64,000 nucleotides of DNA from positions 124,001 to 188,000 of the forward strand of contig CAYZVC010000001.1 in the NCBI GenBank assembly GCA_964482035.1, read 5' to 3'. A model generated the notes under the pieces. It was not told the origin of the DNA and did no database searches. It saw only the letters and a list, made by a program, of their open reading frames with translations. This stretch comes from JANJWP01 sp964482035. GTDB lineage: Bacteria; Patescibacteriota; Gracilibacteria; BD1-5; UBA2023. The position numbers and the translations under genes are program-made. The number at the start of each line of letters is the position of its first letter. The stretch's first letter is position 1. Shown in pieces: positions 47,478 through 59,308 of this stretch.

Positions 47478-48098
47478 CTATTTTGCTATCGAAGGAAGAT
47501 TCGGTCCCGCGGAAGCCCGGGCCATGCAGGCGGTTTTGATTCCCGGAACGGGGATGGTTTCGCACTCGGCGACGGTGGGGTTTTTCATGGGATCGCCCAT
47601 GATGGCGGATATGCGGCACGACTCCCGGATTCCGGTCCCGGTGAGGGCTTCGCAGGCTTTCGGGTCGTGTTCCTTCTGCGCCTCGCGTACGCTCGCGCCC
47701 ACTACGCACTGCGCTTTCGCTTTTTCGTCGTGGACGAATTCGCAGCTTGAAGGATCGGCGTTTTCGTTGGCGCGTCAGATGCGGACTTCGTCTTCGCAGG
47801 CGTATCTGTCTCCCTGGTTGGAAATCGCCGAACACCCGTTCAGCGCCGCATCGTCGATGGGCTTGAGTTCGGCGCTTACCGTGACGCCGCCGGAACTCTC
47901 CGGCATGACGATGGCGTTTCACGAATAGGTGTGCGGGACGAATTCCTTTTCGTCTGCCGGCACGGGGGAAGGGGTTCCGGTACCGGGTGCCGATGGGGTC
48001 GGAGCGGAAATCGTTGACCCCGGCGCGTCGTTTCAGCAAGAAGAAAGCAGGAGGGAGGCGGCGGCCGCCAAGACGGCGAGACGGGATTTTGCGTTCAT
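47478..48098 (-). CDS. Cys-rich lipoprotein, unknown function
   Basis: A 206-residue secreted lipoprotein. The signal peptide ends in a lipobox (SLLLSSC) followed by a Gly encoded by UGA. A Pro/Thr/Ser-rich spacer (about 22-55) leads to a compact domain with about eight cysteines (GCSAIS, ACEDE, SCEF, QCVVG, ACEAL, SCRIS, ECET, ACMA) that probably pair as disulfides. Three UGA codons in all; TAG stop. No family is recognised, but the Cys spacing suggests a small repeat of about 35 residues. Confidence 0.72.
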
Positions 48099-48217
48099 GG
48101 GTTCTGCAGGTTCGGATACGCCCCGGATTCTAGCCTATCCGAAAAAATTTCCAATCCTCGCGCGTTTCGGTATCGTATCGCCGATTCCGGACGACCGTCC
48201 GGTACTTCCGACTTTCC

Positions 48218-49429
48218 ATGAGGAACTACGTCAAAATCGGCGTGGACGAAGCCGGCCGCTGACCGTGGTTCGGTCCCGTCGCCGCCGCCGCGCTCGCGTT
48301 CGACCCCAACCGCCCCATTCCGCGGGAGCTTTTTTCGTCCCTCGCGGACAGTAAGGCGCTGACGGAGAAGGCTCGCGAAAAGATTTTCCACGAACTCGTC
48401 GCCCTCGCTTCGGCGGAGACCCCCAACGTCTTCTTCTGAGTGGGGGTTTGCGACAGCCAGCTCATCGACGAAATCGGCATCAAGAAGGCCAACAAGGAAG
48501 CGATGCGGCGGGCGCTCGAAGAAATCGTCCGCAAGATTCCGAAGGAGCTCGAAATCAACGCCGTAGTCATCGACGGCAACGACAAATACCAGTTCGTCGA
48601 AACGGTGGGAAGGGAAGCCGTCTCGGTCATCAAAGGCGACGCCAAGGTTCCCGAAATATCCGGCGCTTCGATTCTCGCCAAGGTTTTCCGCGACAAGCTC
48701 GTCGACCAGTACGCCCTCCTGTATCCGCACCTCGGTCTCGAATCGCACAAGGGGTACGGCACGAAAAAGCACTCCGACGCCATTTCCGACCCGTCCCGCC
48801 TCACCGGCGCGCACCGCTATTCGTACGCACCCGTGAAGGCCGCGGCGGAAAAGAAGCCGAAGCTCCTGCTCCACGTCTGCTGCGGGCCGGACGCCACGGT
48901 GCCGATCATGGACCTGAAGAAGGAGTACGACCTCGTATGTTTCTGGTACGACCCCAACATCCAGCCGAAAGCCGAATACGACAAACGCCTGGACGCGTTC
49001 AAGAAGGTCTGCGAAATCGAAGAAGTGCCGTTTATCGAAGGGGAATACGACGTCGCGAATTTCCTTGCCGAAATCAAGGGGCTCGAACACACGCCGGAAA
49101 AGGGCGAGAAATGTACCAAATGCTACGACATGCGTCTCCGTCGCACTGCCGAGCTCGCCACCGAAATGGGCATCCGCCATTTCTCTTCGACGCTCAACAA
49201 TTCGCCGCACAAGGATTTGTCGAAAATGTTCGATTTGGGAGATAAGAACGCCCTCTCGAAGAACCTCGTTTTCCTAAAAGAAGCCTTTAGGAAGAACGGC
49301 GGATTCGACCGGAGCGTCGAATACACCAAGACGCACGGAATTTACCGCCAGAACTACTGCGGGTGCGTATTTTCGGAAACCTTTCCCAAACCCGGGGCGG
49401 AAACGTCGGAAGGGGAGTGGAGGGGGTAA
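48218..49429 (+). CDS. rnhB-queH: RNase HII fused to epoxyqueuosine reductase QueH
   Basis: A 403-residue two-enzyme chain. Residues 1-205 are RNase HII, which removes ribonucleotides from DNA: VGIDEAGRGP-type GVDEAGRGPWFGPV (catalytic Asp-Glu; the last Gly of AGRG is UGA 48260-48262), VIDGND with the third acid, and ASILAKVFRD with KGYGTKKH. Residues about 212-403 are QueH (DUF208), which reduces epoxyqueuosine to queuosine in tRNA: LLHVCCGPD, CFWYDPNIQP, KCTKCYDMRLRRTAELA and IYRQNYCGC, with the Cys residues of its iron-sulfur site. Two UGA; TAA stop. No gap or stop lies between the halves. Confidence 0.93.
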
Positions 49430-49442
49430 TCCCGCCATCGTC

Positions 49443-51050
49443 ATGGAATCCAGATCCAAATCGTTCAGCCGCTTCTCGACCGGCTTTCTCGCCTTCGCGT
49501 TTTTCGCGTGTTCCACGGCGTCCGTTTCGGCGCATCCGCTGGACGTTTCGGCCTCTTCGATGACCGTCGAAGGAAATACGGTCGTCGCGACGACCGCGCT
49601 GCATCCTTCGGAAGTGGAACGCATCCTTTGAAAGAGGGGGGTTCCCATGCGTTCGATAACCTTTGGCGACTACTATTCCAAACAGGATTTCGTTTTCGAC
49701 TACCTCCGCGAAACCGTGAAGGTTTCCAATAACGGCAAGCCCTGCGAAATCGGCTCTTTCGCCACGCGCGAAATGGCCGTCGACGAAATTTACTCGGAAG
49801 GCTTCCCCGTGTCCTATTCCTTTTCGTGTGGCGACGAAATACGGAAATTGGACGTGTCGGTAAAAATATTCGACGAGCTTCCGCTCCAGACGAACCGGCT
49901 CACGCTCATGGGGCGCGACGGTTCGACATTGGCATATAAAGTGCTGACCCCGGTGTTGCCCGATTTCTCCCTCGATTCGGCTTCCGGCGTTCCGGCGAAG
50001 GGGCTCGATTCCGATAACGACGGCCTTTCCGACGAAGAAGAACGTGCGTACCGGACCGATGCGAAAAACCCCGATACAGACGGCGATTTCCATACCGACG
50101 GCGAAGAGGTCGTGTGGGGGTGGAACCCGCTTTCCAAAGCTTTGTCGCCGGGACAAAAATACCGTGAAGAACCGGTGGCGGCGGTTTTGCCCGGAGAAGC
50201 GCGATCGCCTTCGGGTTTGGCTGGCGCGAACGCCGGAGGTGCTACGCCGCCCCAATCTGCGGGGACGGACTCTCCGACGGCTTGAAAAACCTCCGACTCC
50301 GCGAGGTTCCAGGCGCCGGTCTCGCTTCTCGATTCTTCGGTCTACGGAGCGGATTTTTTCCGAAAGGTGCTGAAGGGCGTGGCCAAATTCGTACAAGACC
50401 CTTCGGCTCCAGGCTTCTGGAGTCTTTTCGCGTTGACCGTCGGACTCGGTTTCATTCATGCGGCGGGGCCCGGACATGCCAAAACGCTTCTTGCCGCGTC
50501 GGTTCTCGACCGTCGTCGCGGATTTTTTTCCGGACTCGCGTTCGCCCTCGTCTTCACCGTGACACACTTGGCCGACGTCGCCATCCTCGTGCTTCTTACC
50601 AAGTACGTTTTCGAGGCGTTCGATCCGGGTCCGTACATGCTCTTCGTCCAAAGGTTCGGGAGCTTCGGGCTCGTCGGACTTTCCGCGTACCTCTGCTTCA
50701 GGGCGTACCGGGATTGGAAAAACCCGGTCGCCGTACCGGATGCCGAATTCCGCGCCATGCCGGGTTGGAAAGACCTGCTCGCCGGCTTCTTCGCCGGTTT
50801 GGCCCCGTGTGCTTTCGGGTGGGGGATATTCCTCGTGCTGTTTTCTTTAGGGAAGATCGGATGGGCGCTCCCGCTCTTGGCCGCCCTCGGGCTCGGTATC
50901 TTCGCTTGCCTCTTTTTCGTGCTCTGCGTCACGTATTTCCTTCGGGAAAAAGCGTTCGGGTTCGCCCCTTCTTTCGCTCGAAAGTCCTCGGTACTTTCGG
51001 CATTGGCAATGACGGCCGTGACCGCGTATTCGCTTTTCCTCGTCTGGTAG
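49443..51050 (+). CDS. NicO/RcnA-type metal transporter with periplasmic Ca-binding repeats
   Basis: A 535-residue protein. A signal peptide (to about residue 30) leads to an extracytoplasmic domain starting with HPLDVS. Near residue 185 stand acidic Ca-binding repeats (DSDNDGLSDEEE, NPDTDGDFHTDGEE). The last 230 residues are membrane-spanning and match nickel/cobalt exporters: HAAGPGHAKTLLAASVL and VTHLADVAIL are the His motifs, and LAGFFAGLAPCAFGWGIF is a late helix. Two UGA codons (49629, 50283) join the three parts; TAG stop. Substrate and direction are not decided by sequence. 13 nt after rnhB-queH. Confidence 0.8.
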
Positions 51051-51052
51051 TA

Positions 51053-51080
51053 TTGACATTCGTAATTCGTTGCCTATAAG
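51053..51080 (+). promoter_or_regulatory. Promoter of the DUF1800-DUF1501 gene
   Basis: TTGACA (51053-51058), 16-nt spacer, TATAAG (51075-51080). Predicted +1 near 51087, so the leader is about 105 nt; it contains a CCGCC/GGCGG hairpin (about 51144-51162) followed by ATTTT. Confidence 0.65.
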
Positions 51081-51191
51081 GCTCGTATAAGAACGGGCGG
51101 AAAACGCCACTGGCGTACGGAAAACCAATACCAAAAAACCCACCGCCGAAAAATGGCGGATTTTGCGTATTTCCGTTATCTGGAAACCTCC

Positions 51192-54100
51192 ATGCGAAAC
51201 TTCATCCGCCGCTCGATCGCGGTCGCCCTCGCCGTCGTCCTTCCCGGCGTACAAATCGTTCCGGCGTACGCCGTAGCCACTGACGGCACTTCCGCCAACT
51301 GGACCCGCGAAAAGGCCGAGCACCTCGCCCGGAAAACCCTTTTCGCCGCGACTCCGACCATGGTCGATTCCCTCTACTCCGCCGGTTCCGCCGCGAACGC
51401 GGTGGCTTTACTGTTCCCGAGCGACGTCGGGCCCGACCGTTCGGCCTTCAACGCCGAGATGGCCAATCTCACCTGAAGCGGTTTCAATTGGGGCGACGGC
51501 GGAAGCATGTACAAATACTACCAGTACAAGCTCGCCCGCGATCCGTACGAAGCGAAGGCCAAATTCGCCCTCCTTTTCGAGGATATTTTCTCCGTGAACG
51601 CCAACGGGTCGTCCATCACCTACAAGGACGTTCAGGACCAGCGCGACCTCCTTTACGCGAATTCCCTCGGCAACTACAAGTTGATGGTGAAGCGAGTCCT
51701 TTTCGGCAACGGGGGGACGGGGGACTACGCCGAAGGAAAATTCCTCGACCTCCTCGACCAGTCCGACAAGCGCTACCCCAACGAGAACTACGCCCGCGAA
51801 CTGCTCCAGCTCTTCCTCATGGGCGAATACGAGCCGGGCAAGACCAAGGAAGCAGGCGATGCCCGCAACTACGAAGAATCCGACGTCGCGGCGTTCGCCA
51901 AGGTGCTCACGGGCTTCCGTTCCGATTCCGTAACCCATGCCGTCAGCTACGATTCGGCGTACCACAACACTTCCACCGGAGTGCTCTTCCTTTCCGGCGT
52001 TTCCTCGACGAACTTCCCGTTCTATAACTCCGCTTCGGGAACTCTCGACCTTTGAGCGATGGAAACTCCTCTTTTCGCCAATAACGGCCTCGCCGACAAC
52101 GCCATCGACTACGTTTTCGCGAAGCGCCAGCACCAGATAGCGCTCTTCCTCGCAGACCGCGTTTTCCGTTTCTACGCACACGACAACCCGCGCCGCCAAG
52201 ACGTCGACAATCTCGCTTCGACCATCGAATCCAACGGCTTCGATCTCCTTCCCACCGTGCGTACGTTCCTCGCGAGCGACGCCATGTATTCGGACGCTTC
52301 GATGAACGCCCTCGCGTACAAGAATCCCGTCGAACTCACGATAGGTACCGCGAAACTCCTCCATTATAAGAATCCGTCGGCGATCGACCCGATGCTTTCG
52401 GATACTTCGCTCCTCTCGCGTTTCAACTGGACCCCGTATTCTCCGGGCAGCGTTTTCGGACGTGACGGCTACGACGACAACGCCAAGTGGTACTCGACCT
52501 ACCTCCAGAACCAGTGGATCACCTACGCGAACCGCATCGCTTATACGACTTCTACCGGCTCGTACTCGGTTGCCGACTACCTTCCGCCCGCGTCCGCCCC
52601 GATTTCGATCGCCACGTCCGTTTCGACTTCCTCCGGGGCTTCGTACACCGGTTCGGTCGTCCTCCTTTCCGGTACCGCCGACGTCACGCCGGCCGTAACG
52701 AACTCGTGAGCCACCGAAACGCTCGCGTTCGCCGCACCCACAGTGAACTTTCCGGAATTCTCCATCACCACGCAGAACGGCAAGATTTCCATTTCTTCCG
52801 GCCTCTACGATCCGCTCGCCCTGACGCTCGACGTACCGTCCGGAACGCTCCAGCCGACCGGAACCGGCGCCCTTCCGGTAGCCGTTTCTTCGGGGTCCTT
52901 CGCCGTCAGCGCCGCCTCCAACCTCGCCCGGCTCGCGAGTCCGTCGGAATTCATCGACAAGCTCCAGGCCGAACTCCTTCTCGGACGCCAGCTTCCTTCC
53001 GACGTCCGTGCCAAAATCGAGACCTTCCTCACGACCGACGAATCCGGAAACGCCATCGCGTTCCTTCCGTATGACGCGACCTACCAGCGTAAGAAAATCC
53101 GCTCGGCCATCGCCATGGTCCTCGCACAACCGGAGTACGTCATCCAGACGGGATACGACCTTCCCGCGGCATCGTCCGGCGGCAGCTATTCGCCGATTTC
53201 CGGAGCTTCCGGAAAACTCATCGTCGTCGAACTCGGCGGCGGGTACGACTGGCTCCACGGCGTCATTCCGAAGAACGAATATTCCGAGTACGTCAGCAAG
53301 CGTACGCTCGCTTCCGGTTCCGGAATCGCGCTCGATACCGGACGGCTGACCGACCTCGGCGATTTCTATCTGAACAACTCCATCGCCTACGGTTCGGGAG
53401 GGGCCGCTTCGTTCAAGTCGCTTTGGGATTCGAACAACCTCCGCATATTCAACCGCGTAGGGACGACCAACCATTCCCGCGACCATGACGCCGCCGCCAA
53501 GCAGATCGCTTCATACGGCAACACCACCGTCGCGGATGCGGACGGCGTCATCGGCGAACTCGTCAAGACCGCCGCGAATTCCACCGACGCCATCTCGCTC
53601 GGCAACCGCCGCCCGAACGTCTTCCGCTCGGGCCGTTACGCCAACATCGGTCCGTCCGGCGCGATCCTTTCGAATAATTACGTCTCGCAGACCGAAGCCG
53701 CCGCCCAGTTGAACGCCCTCCGCGACATTGCGGGAGGTCGCACGTATCCGGATTCCGCCGGAGACGTATTCCAGGGTGCCATCCGCATCGACCAGGTCGC
53801 AACCCAGTCCAAAGCCTCCGGCGGACCGGACGGCGCCGGATGGGGCAACGTCAACAATCTCAAGTTTTTGGAGACCCTCCTCGACAATGGGGTAGGGAAG
53901 ACCTTCTACATGCAGGCTGACGGCGGATACGACACCCACTCCAACCAGCTCGCTCCTTCTTCGAATTTCGATCCGAACAACGTACCGAAAGACCTTAACT
54001 ACAATATCGGGAACGTCGCGTCGCGCCTCACCGATTTCTTCAACCGCGTAAAAGCCCGCCACGACGTGACCATCGTCGTATTCTCCGAATTCGGACGTAC

Positions 54101-56066
54101 CGTAGCGGTCAACGGCGATATCGGGACGGACCACGGCGAAGGCGGGGGAATGTTCGTGCTTTCCAATAATTCCAACCTCCTGAACGCCCTTCCGCAGAAG
54201 ACCTACGGAAACCTCTCGTTCAAGAATTCCAAAAACAACTGGCTCGGCGTCGGAATCGACTACCGCTCGGTGTACGGTAAGATTTACAAATCGCTCTACA
54301 ACCTCTCCGACACGAATTATTTCGGAGAGACCGCCGATCTCGCTAAGGACGTGGACGAAACCCCGCCGCATTTCGCGCTCATGCGAAGCGAATACAAGGC
54401 TAATAACGACGGCTACGCACGCGTCGACCTCCGTTTCGCTTGAGAAGGGACGAATTTCGACACGTCGAAATCCTCGTACCTCCAGGCTTGGTACGGTACG
54501 GGCACGGACTCGCTCAAGCAGGTCAACCAGTGGACGGTCGACAACTACTACCAGAAAACGCCGGACAAGAGCTTTACGTTCGCTCGCGACTGGAACGCCG
54601 AGAAGTCGAACTACGCGTTCGCCACCCGCATTTTCTCGAGCCAGTACGCGGCCGCGGCGTATTCCGGATCCATTCGATTGCCGGAAGTTCTCGCCACTTC
54701 CGTAAACGCCGTTTCGCTCACGGGCGATAGCGTTCTCCGCCGATACGACTCCACCGCCGTGAATTCCCGCTACTCCGTTCCGGGAAGCGGCATCCTGATC
54801 GCCGATTCCGGCACCGGGGCCGGCCTTTCCGTGACTTCTTCCGGAGGAATCACCCTTACTACCCAAACCGGGGCTACCAACGTCGTGGCGCTTACCGCGT
54901 CGGGTACGCTCACGTGGAACGGCGGATTCGTTCTCGGGGAAAACGTGGATCCTTCGAGATTCCTCTCCGACCGCGCCGTCACGTCGTCGGGCGGCACGAT
55001 GCTTCGTTCGATGAACGTCGCCAAGATCGTGAAGATCGGTGCCGACACGCTCGGAGTGGGAATGGAACTCGACCGCAGCGTCGTGGTTTCGTTCTCGGGA
55101 ATGGCGCCTTCTTCGGAATTCCGCATCCTGAGGAGTGAAGACGGCATCAACTGGGTCGACCAGATGAATTCCACCACGTTCTCCAACGCTTCCGGGCGTC
55201 TTGCGTTCGCTACCGACAAGTTCTCCTACTTCGCCGCGGTTTCCGTGGTTCCGCCGCCGGCACCCACCTGTACCGTTTCGGCGAATCCCGCTTCCGTGAC
55301 GAACGGCAGTTCCGTCACCCTCTCGTGGACGACATCCGACGCTTCTTCGGCGACGCTCGTTCCGGGGAACGTTTCCCTCGGGCTTTCCGGTTCGCTTTCG
55401 GTCATTCCTCCGTCGAGCGCCGTCACCCGGTACGTCGTGGACGTCGCCGGCGCCGGAGGTTCCGGGTCCTGCTCGGTTTCCGTCACTTCGAACGCCGCGC
55501 CTTCCGGCGGAGGATCGTCCTCGGGCGGTTCTTCCGGCGGCAATTCTTCCGGAACCTTCTCCGGCGGAGGAGGCGGAGGCGGAAGCTCCGCGCAACTCCG
55601 GGATTCCTGTCCGTCCGGCGATTATTCGTCCAGCTACTACGACGGAAGCTGCGGAACCGCTCCGAAAACCTCTACCGGAACGACTTCTTCCACGGTTTCC
55701 AGCCCTTCGTCCGGCAAGGTTCCCACCGTAGTGGCGAAGCCCCAGGTTCCCGCGTCCGCAACGGATTCCTCCGTGGGTGCCGGCAACCTCTCTTCGGTTC
55801 TCAGAGACAAATCCCTCAAGGGCAAGAACGCCGTCGTAACCCAAGAAACCAAAGCCGCGCTCGACGCGCTTGCCGAATCCGTAGCATCTGACATAATTGT
55901 CAAAGCTTCGTCAAATCCGAGGAAAATGGCCCGATTGTTCGATCCGGTGAAGAAATACCTCGACGCGCGTGCCAAGAAAGCGCCGGAAGCCGGACAGAAG
56001 AAAGCCATCGGATACCTGAAGGCGAAAATAGAAGCGATACTCCGCCAGAAAGCCTCCGGCGGATAA
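51192..56066 (+). CDS. Giant secreted DUF1800-DUF1501 fusion protein
   Basis: A 1624-residue protein with a signal peptide (to about residue 30). The DUF1800 half carries KAEHLARKTLF, YPNENYARELLQLFLMGEY and DVAAFAKVLTGF. The DUF1501 half follows from about residue 675 with LIVVELGGGYDWLHGVIP, DIAGG, YDTHSNQ and IVVFSEFGRTVAVNGDIGTDHGEGGG. After that come beta-rich repeats, an Ig-like Thr/Ser domain, a Gly/Ser-rich linker (GGGSSSGGSSGG) and a helical C-terminal domain. Four UGA codons (51474, 52053, 52707, 54441) read as Gly; TAA stop. DUF1800 and DUF1501 usually are separate neighbouring genes for exported proteins; the role is unknown. A PAS-GGDEF gene follows after 11 nt. Confidence 0.88.
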
Positions 56067-56077
56067 ACCCATCAACC

Positions 56078-58033
56078 ATGCAAGCAACGAAGCCGAAGCT
56101 CGAATCGTATTCCGTCGACGATTTCGTACGCGTCGCCGACCGTATCGCCTCCGGGCGCGAACGTCCCGTGAACGCCGATCCGAAGGACCGGCAAATCGAA
56201 CTCTGAATCCGGTATTTCACCTCGAAGTACTCTTTGAAGGCGTCCGACCTCCTCGATTTCGACCGTGCGTACGACCTGATCGAAGAGCGTTCCGAAAGCT
56301 TCGAGAATGGCCTCGCCGACCTCGGTTTCCTGACGAAGTTCCGCAAACGCGTCCTCACTCAGGTGGCCACTCCCGACGCGGCGAACCTCCTTCGGATTTT
56401 CGAAAAGAGCCCCCTGACCTATTTCGCTTGGGAGTGCCCGAACGACAGGACGGTAGCCAACGTCAGTACGAACGTCGCGAAGAATTTCGGATACGGGCCG
56501 GAGGATTTTCTGGGCGGCGGAAAATCGTTCGTGGATCTTATCTATCCCGACGACTTCATGCGCGTACAGCGCGAAATCTACGAAAACGTCGATCAGAAAA
56601 GGCTTCCCGAGTACGACCTGTACTACCGCGTCTTCCATTCCGACGGCCGCGTCCGCTTCGTGCACGACCATACCCACGTCGTATACGACGAATCCGGTAG
56701 GGCGATCCAATCTTTCGGATTCGTTTTCGACGTCACCGAACGTGAAGAAACCAGGATGATGCTCGACGATTACGTCCGTGCCATCGACCAGAGCGCCATC
56801 GTGCAAATCGTCGACAAGGACGGCATCATCCGCTACGCGAACGACCTGTACCGCAACGTTTCCGGCGACGAACGCGAAGTGGTAGGAAGGCCCGTCCGCA
56901 TGCTTTGAGGCAAAAAGTACCACGGTGACGAATTCTGGAAGGAACTCTGGACGACCGTTCTCGCCGGCAAGGTCTGGAGCGGCGTGGTCCAGAACCCGGT
57001 TCCGAAAACCGGAAGCGACGAAAGCTATTACACCCATACGACCATCACGCCCCTCCAGAACGCGAAGGGCGAATACGACCGGTTCATCGCCATCAAGTTC
57101 GACATCACCCGCCTGAAAGAGGTGGAATCCGCACTCAGGCGAACGAATTCGCGTTTCGAGAAGATCCTCGATTCCACTTCGCAGGGATTCTGGTCCATCG
57201 ACGCGGATTTGAATATCAAGGAAGTGAATTCCTCTTTCTGTTCGCTTCTCGGTTATGAAGAACGAGAAATCGTAGGAAAGAACGTACGGGATTTTCTCGA
57301 CGCTCGGAATATCGAGATTCTCGAAAAGAAATCCTCGACCATGATGACGACCGAGCACCGTTCGTACGACGTGGAATTCCTGACGAAGGACGGAGTGCCG
57401 GTTCCCGTTTCGATCCTCGCGACGACCATCCGTGACGAAAACGGGGTTTTCCAAGAAGCGATCGCGTTCATCAGTGACGCCACCGAGACGAAGGCGTACC
57501 AAAAACGGCTCTACCTCACTTCGATTACCGACGAGCTCACGGGCGTCGGCAACCGCCGGCATTTCGACTCGACGCTCGAAAAGGATTTCGAAGAAGTATC
57601 GAAAGCCAAGGCGGACTGCATGAGTTTCGCCATGTTCGATATCGACCATTTCAAGCGCGTGAACGACGGCTTCGGACATCCGGCGGGCGACCAGGTTCTC
57701 CGACATATCGGGAAAAAGCTTTCCGAACTCCCGAAAGAGCAGTTTTCCGTTTTCCGTCTCTGAGGCGAGGAGTTCGGAATCATAGGGAAGGGAGTGTCGA
57801 TGGAACGGATGAAGTCCGTGATGGAAGACTTCCGTTCACAAATCCAAGCCGAGCCCATCGACGTCGGCGGCGCGTATCCTTTGAAAATCACCGTGAGCGC
57901 CGGAATATCGTACTGCGATTCGATTACGGCCGGATCGAAGACGTCCCAAGACTTGTTCCGCACTACCGACGCCCTGCTCTATCTCGCGAAGAACAGCTGA
58001 CGTAACAACGTGAAGTGCCAAGGCGACATGTAA
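56078..58033 (+). CDS. PAS-domain diguanylate cyclase (GGDEF)
   Basis: A 651-residue soluble signalling protein. After an N-terminal helical region come three PAS domains (about 110-230, 240-350 and 365-480), each ending in a PAC-like stretch (FVFDVTEREE, IKFDITRLKE, FISDATETK). The GGDEF domain has TDELTGVGNRRHFD, FDIDHFKRVNDGFGHPAGD and RLGGEEFGII; the first Gly of GGEEF is UGA (57761-57763). LLYLAKNSGRNNV closes the domain with another UGA Gly. It should make cyclic di-GMP. Four UGA; TAA stop; no membrane segment. It shares a transcript with the upstream giant gene. Confidence 0.93.
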
Positions 58034-58036
58034 ACG

Positions 58037-58064
58037 AAAAACCTCCGGAATTCCGGAGGTTTTC
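58037..58064 (+). terminator. Terminator of the PAS-GGDEF gene
   Basis: AAAAACCTCCGGAA and TTCCGGAGGTTTT form a near-perfect palindrome, 3 nt past the TAA. Confidence 0.85.
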
Positions 58065-58134
58065 AATTCCTTTCCCCGTTTTTCCCGGATAAACGACTAT
58101 ACTCGACGCGCGTATCCCGTCAGCAATTTGAAGA

Positions 58135-58779
58135 ATGGAATTCCCGACGCTCTCCGTAGCGCAGTACGCGTACGTTTCCGCATGGTCCGCACTCGCGCTC
58201 GGCGCGGGGGTTTTCGCCGTCGTCGATCGGAAGGTTTCCCCGTTGTTCGATCGGAGGTACTATTCGGCGCTTTTCCGTCCTTGGAAAATCGCGTCGTTCG
58301 TCTTGGCTACTTCCGCTCTCTGCTGGCTCTCGACACTTGGATACGACCCTACGTGGGATATTCCGGAAACCCTGGCGATGTCCGTGATGACGTTCTCTTT
58401 CGCGCCGTACTCGGTCGGGACCATCTATCGGTATGCGAAAGGGGTTCGCAGGAAGGTTACGGAACTTTTTACGGCCGTCGTGCTTACGTTTTTCGTATCC
58501 GCCTGGTTTTACGACGCGTACGCGACGCTTTTCCTTTTGGGCGAATATCCCAGGACCGCCTTTTCGAACTTGGGGCTCTCTCCGTTTTTTTACGTTTTGG
58601 CCGGAATCTTCTGGAGTCTCGAATGCGACGGAGGGCGTCCGATGCTCTCATTTTCCCGTCCGGAATGGTTTGGCTTCCGGTGTGCGGGGAAGTGCTTCCT
58701 TTCGATTCTGCCCATCGCCGTCCCGATAATCGTTTTCATGGTCGCGATATTCTGGCGGTTCGCATATCTGAGCCGGTAA
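58135..58779 (+). CDS. Polytopic membrane protein, unknown function
   Basis: A 214-residue protein with five or six hydrophobic segments and short basic loops (KGVRRKV, FDRRYY). No family is recognised. TATACT at 58098-58103 may be its -10 box; no good -35 box and no strong Shine-Dalgarno are seen. No UGA; TAA stop; a terminator follows. Confidence 0.65.
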   Translation: MEFPTLSVAQYAYVSAWSALALGAGVFAVVDRKVSPLFDRRYYSALFRPWKIASFVLATSALCWLSTLGYDPTWDIPETLAMSVMTFSFAPYSVGTIYRYAKGVRRKVTELFTAVVLTFFVSAWFYDAYATLFLLGEYPRTAFSNLGLSPFFYVLAGIFWSLECDGGRPMLSFSRPEWFGFRCAGKCFLSILPIAVPIIVFMVAIFWRFAYLSR

Positions 58780-58786
58780 TCTTTAA

Positions 58787-58818
58787 AAAAAATCCCCCGA
58801 TTTCTCAGGGGGATTTTT
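58787..58818. terminator. Bidirectional terminator, AATCCCCC family
   Basis: AAAATCCCCCGA and TCAGGGGGATTTTT pair around TTTC, between two convergent genes. Confidence 0.8.
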
Positions 58819-58850
58819 ACTTTCGGCTTAGAACTTGAAGACGGTGGCCA

Positions 58851-59297
58851 CTACCTTCGCCACTTCGGCGCTTCGCAGTTGACCATCCATTTAGTCCCGA
58901 ACTTGTCGGTAAGGGATCCGTAGTACGCGCCCCAGAACATGTCCTGGAGGGGTGTGTCGACGTTTCCGTCCTGCGAAAGTCCGCTAAAAATCCGATCCGC
59001 TTCTTCGCGGGTGTCGGGATGGAGCGATATGTGGAAGTTATTTCCCACAACGACCGAGAAGCCCATCGACGCAGGAGCGTCGGTACCCATGAGCCGGTGC
59101 CCGCCGAGAATGGGGAGGCAGACGTGCATGACGAGGTTCTTGTCTTCTTCCGAAATCGGCGGCATGTCCGGCGAAGGCGGAACGTCCCCGAAACGCGAAA
59201 CCGGACCTTCGAATTCGCCTCAGAACACCGATCGGTAGAACGCGAACGCCTCTTCCGTCCGGTTCGTAAAATTCAGGTAGGTGGATACGTGGGACAT
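58851..59297 (-). CDS. PhnB-like VOC-superfamily protein
   Basis: A 148-residue glyoxalase/bleomycin-resistance-fold protein of the PhnB-like group. STYLNFTNRTEEAFAFYRSVFGGEF is split here into STYLNF, EEAFAFYRSVF and GGEF; the first Gly of GGEF is a UGA. LMGTDAP, GNNFHISLHPDTREEADRIF and FGTKWMVNCE complete the pattern. Such proteins bind a metal and small substrates, but family members differ widely in role. One UGA; TAG stop. It follows the zinc-ribbon gene by 11 nt. Confidence 0.85.
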
Positions 59298-59308
59298 GTT
59301 CCGAGGAG

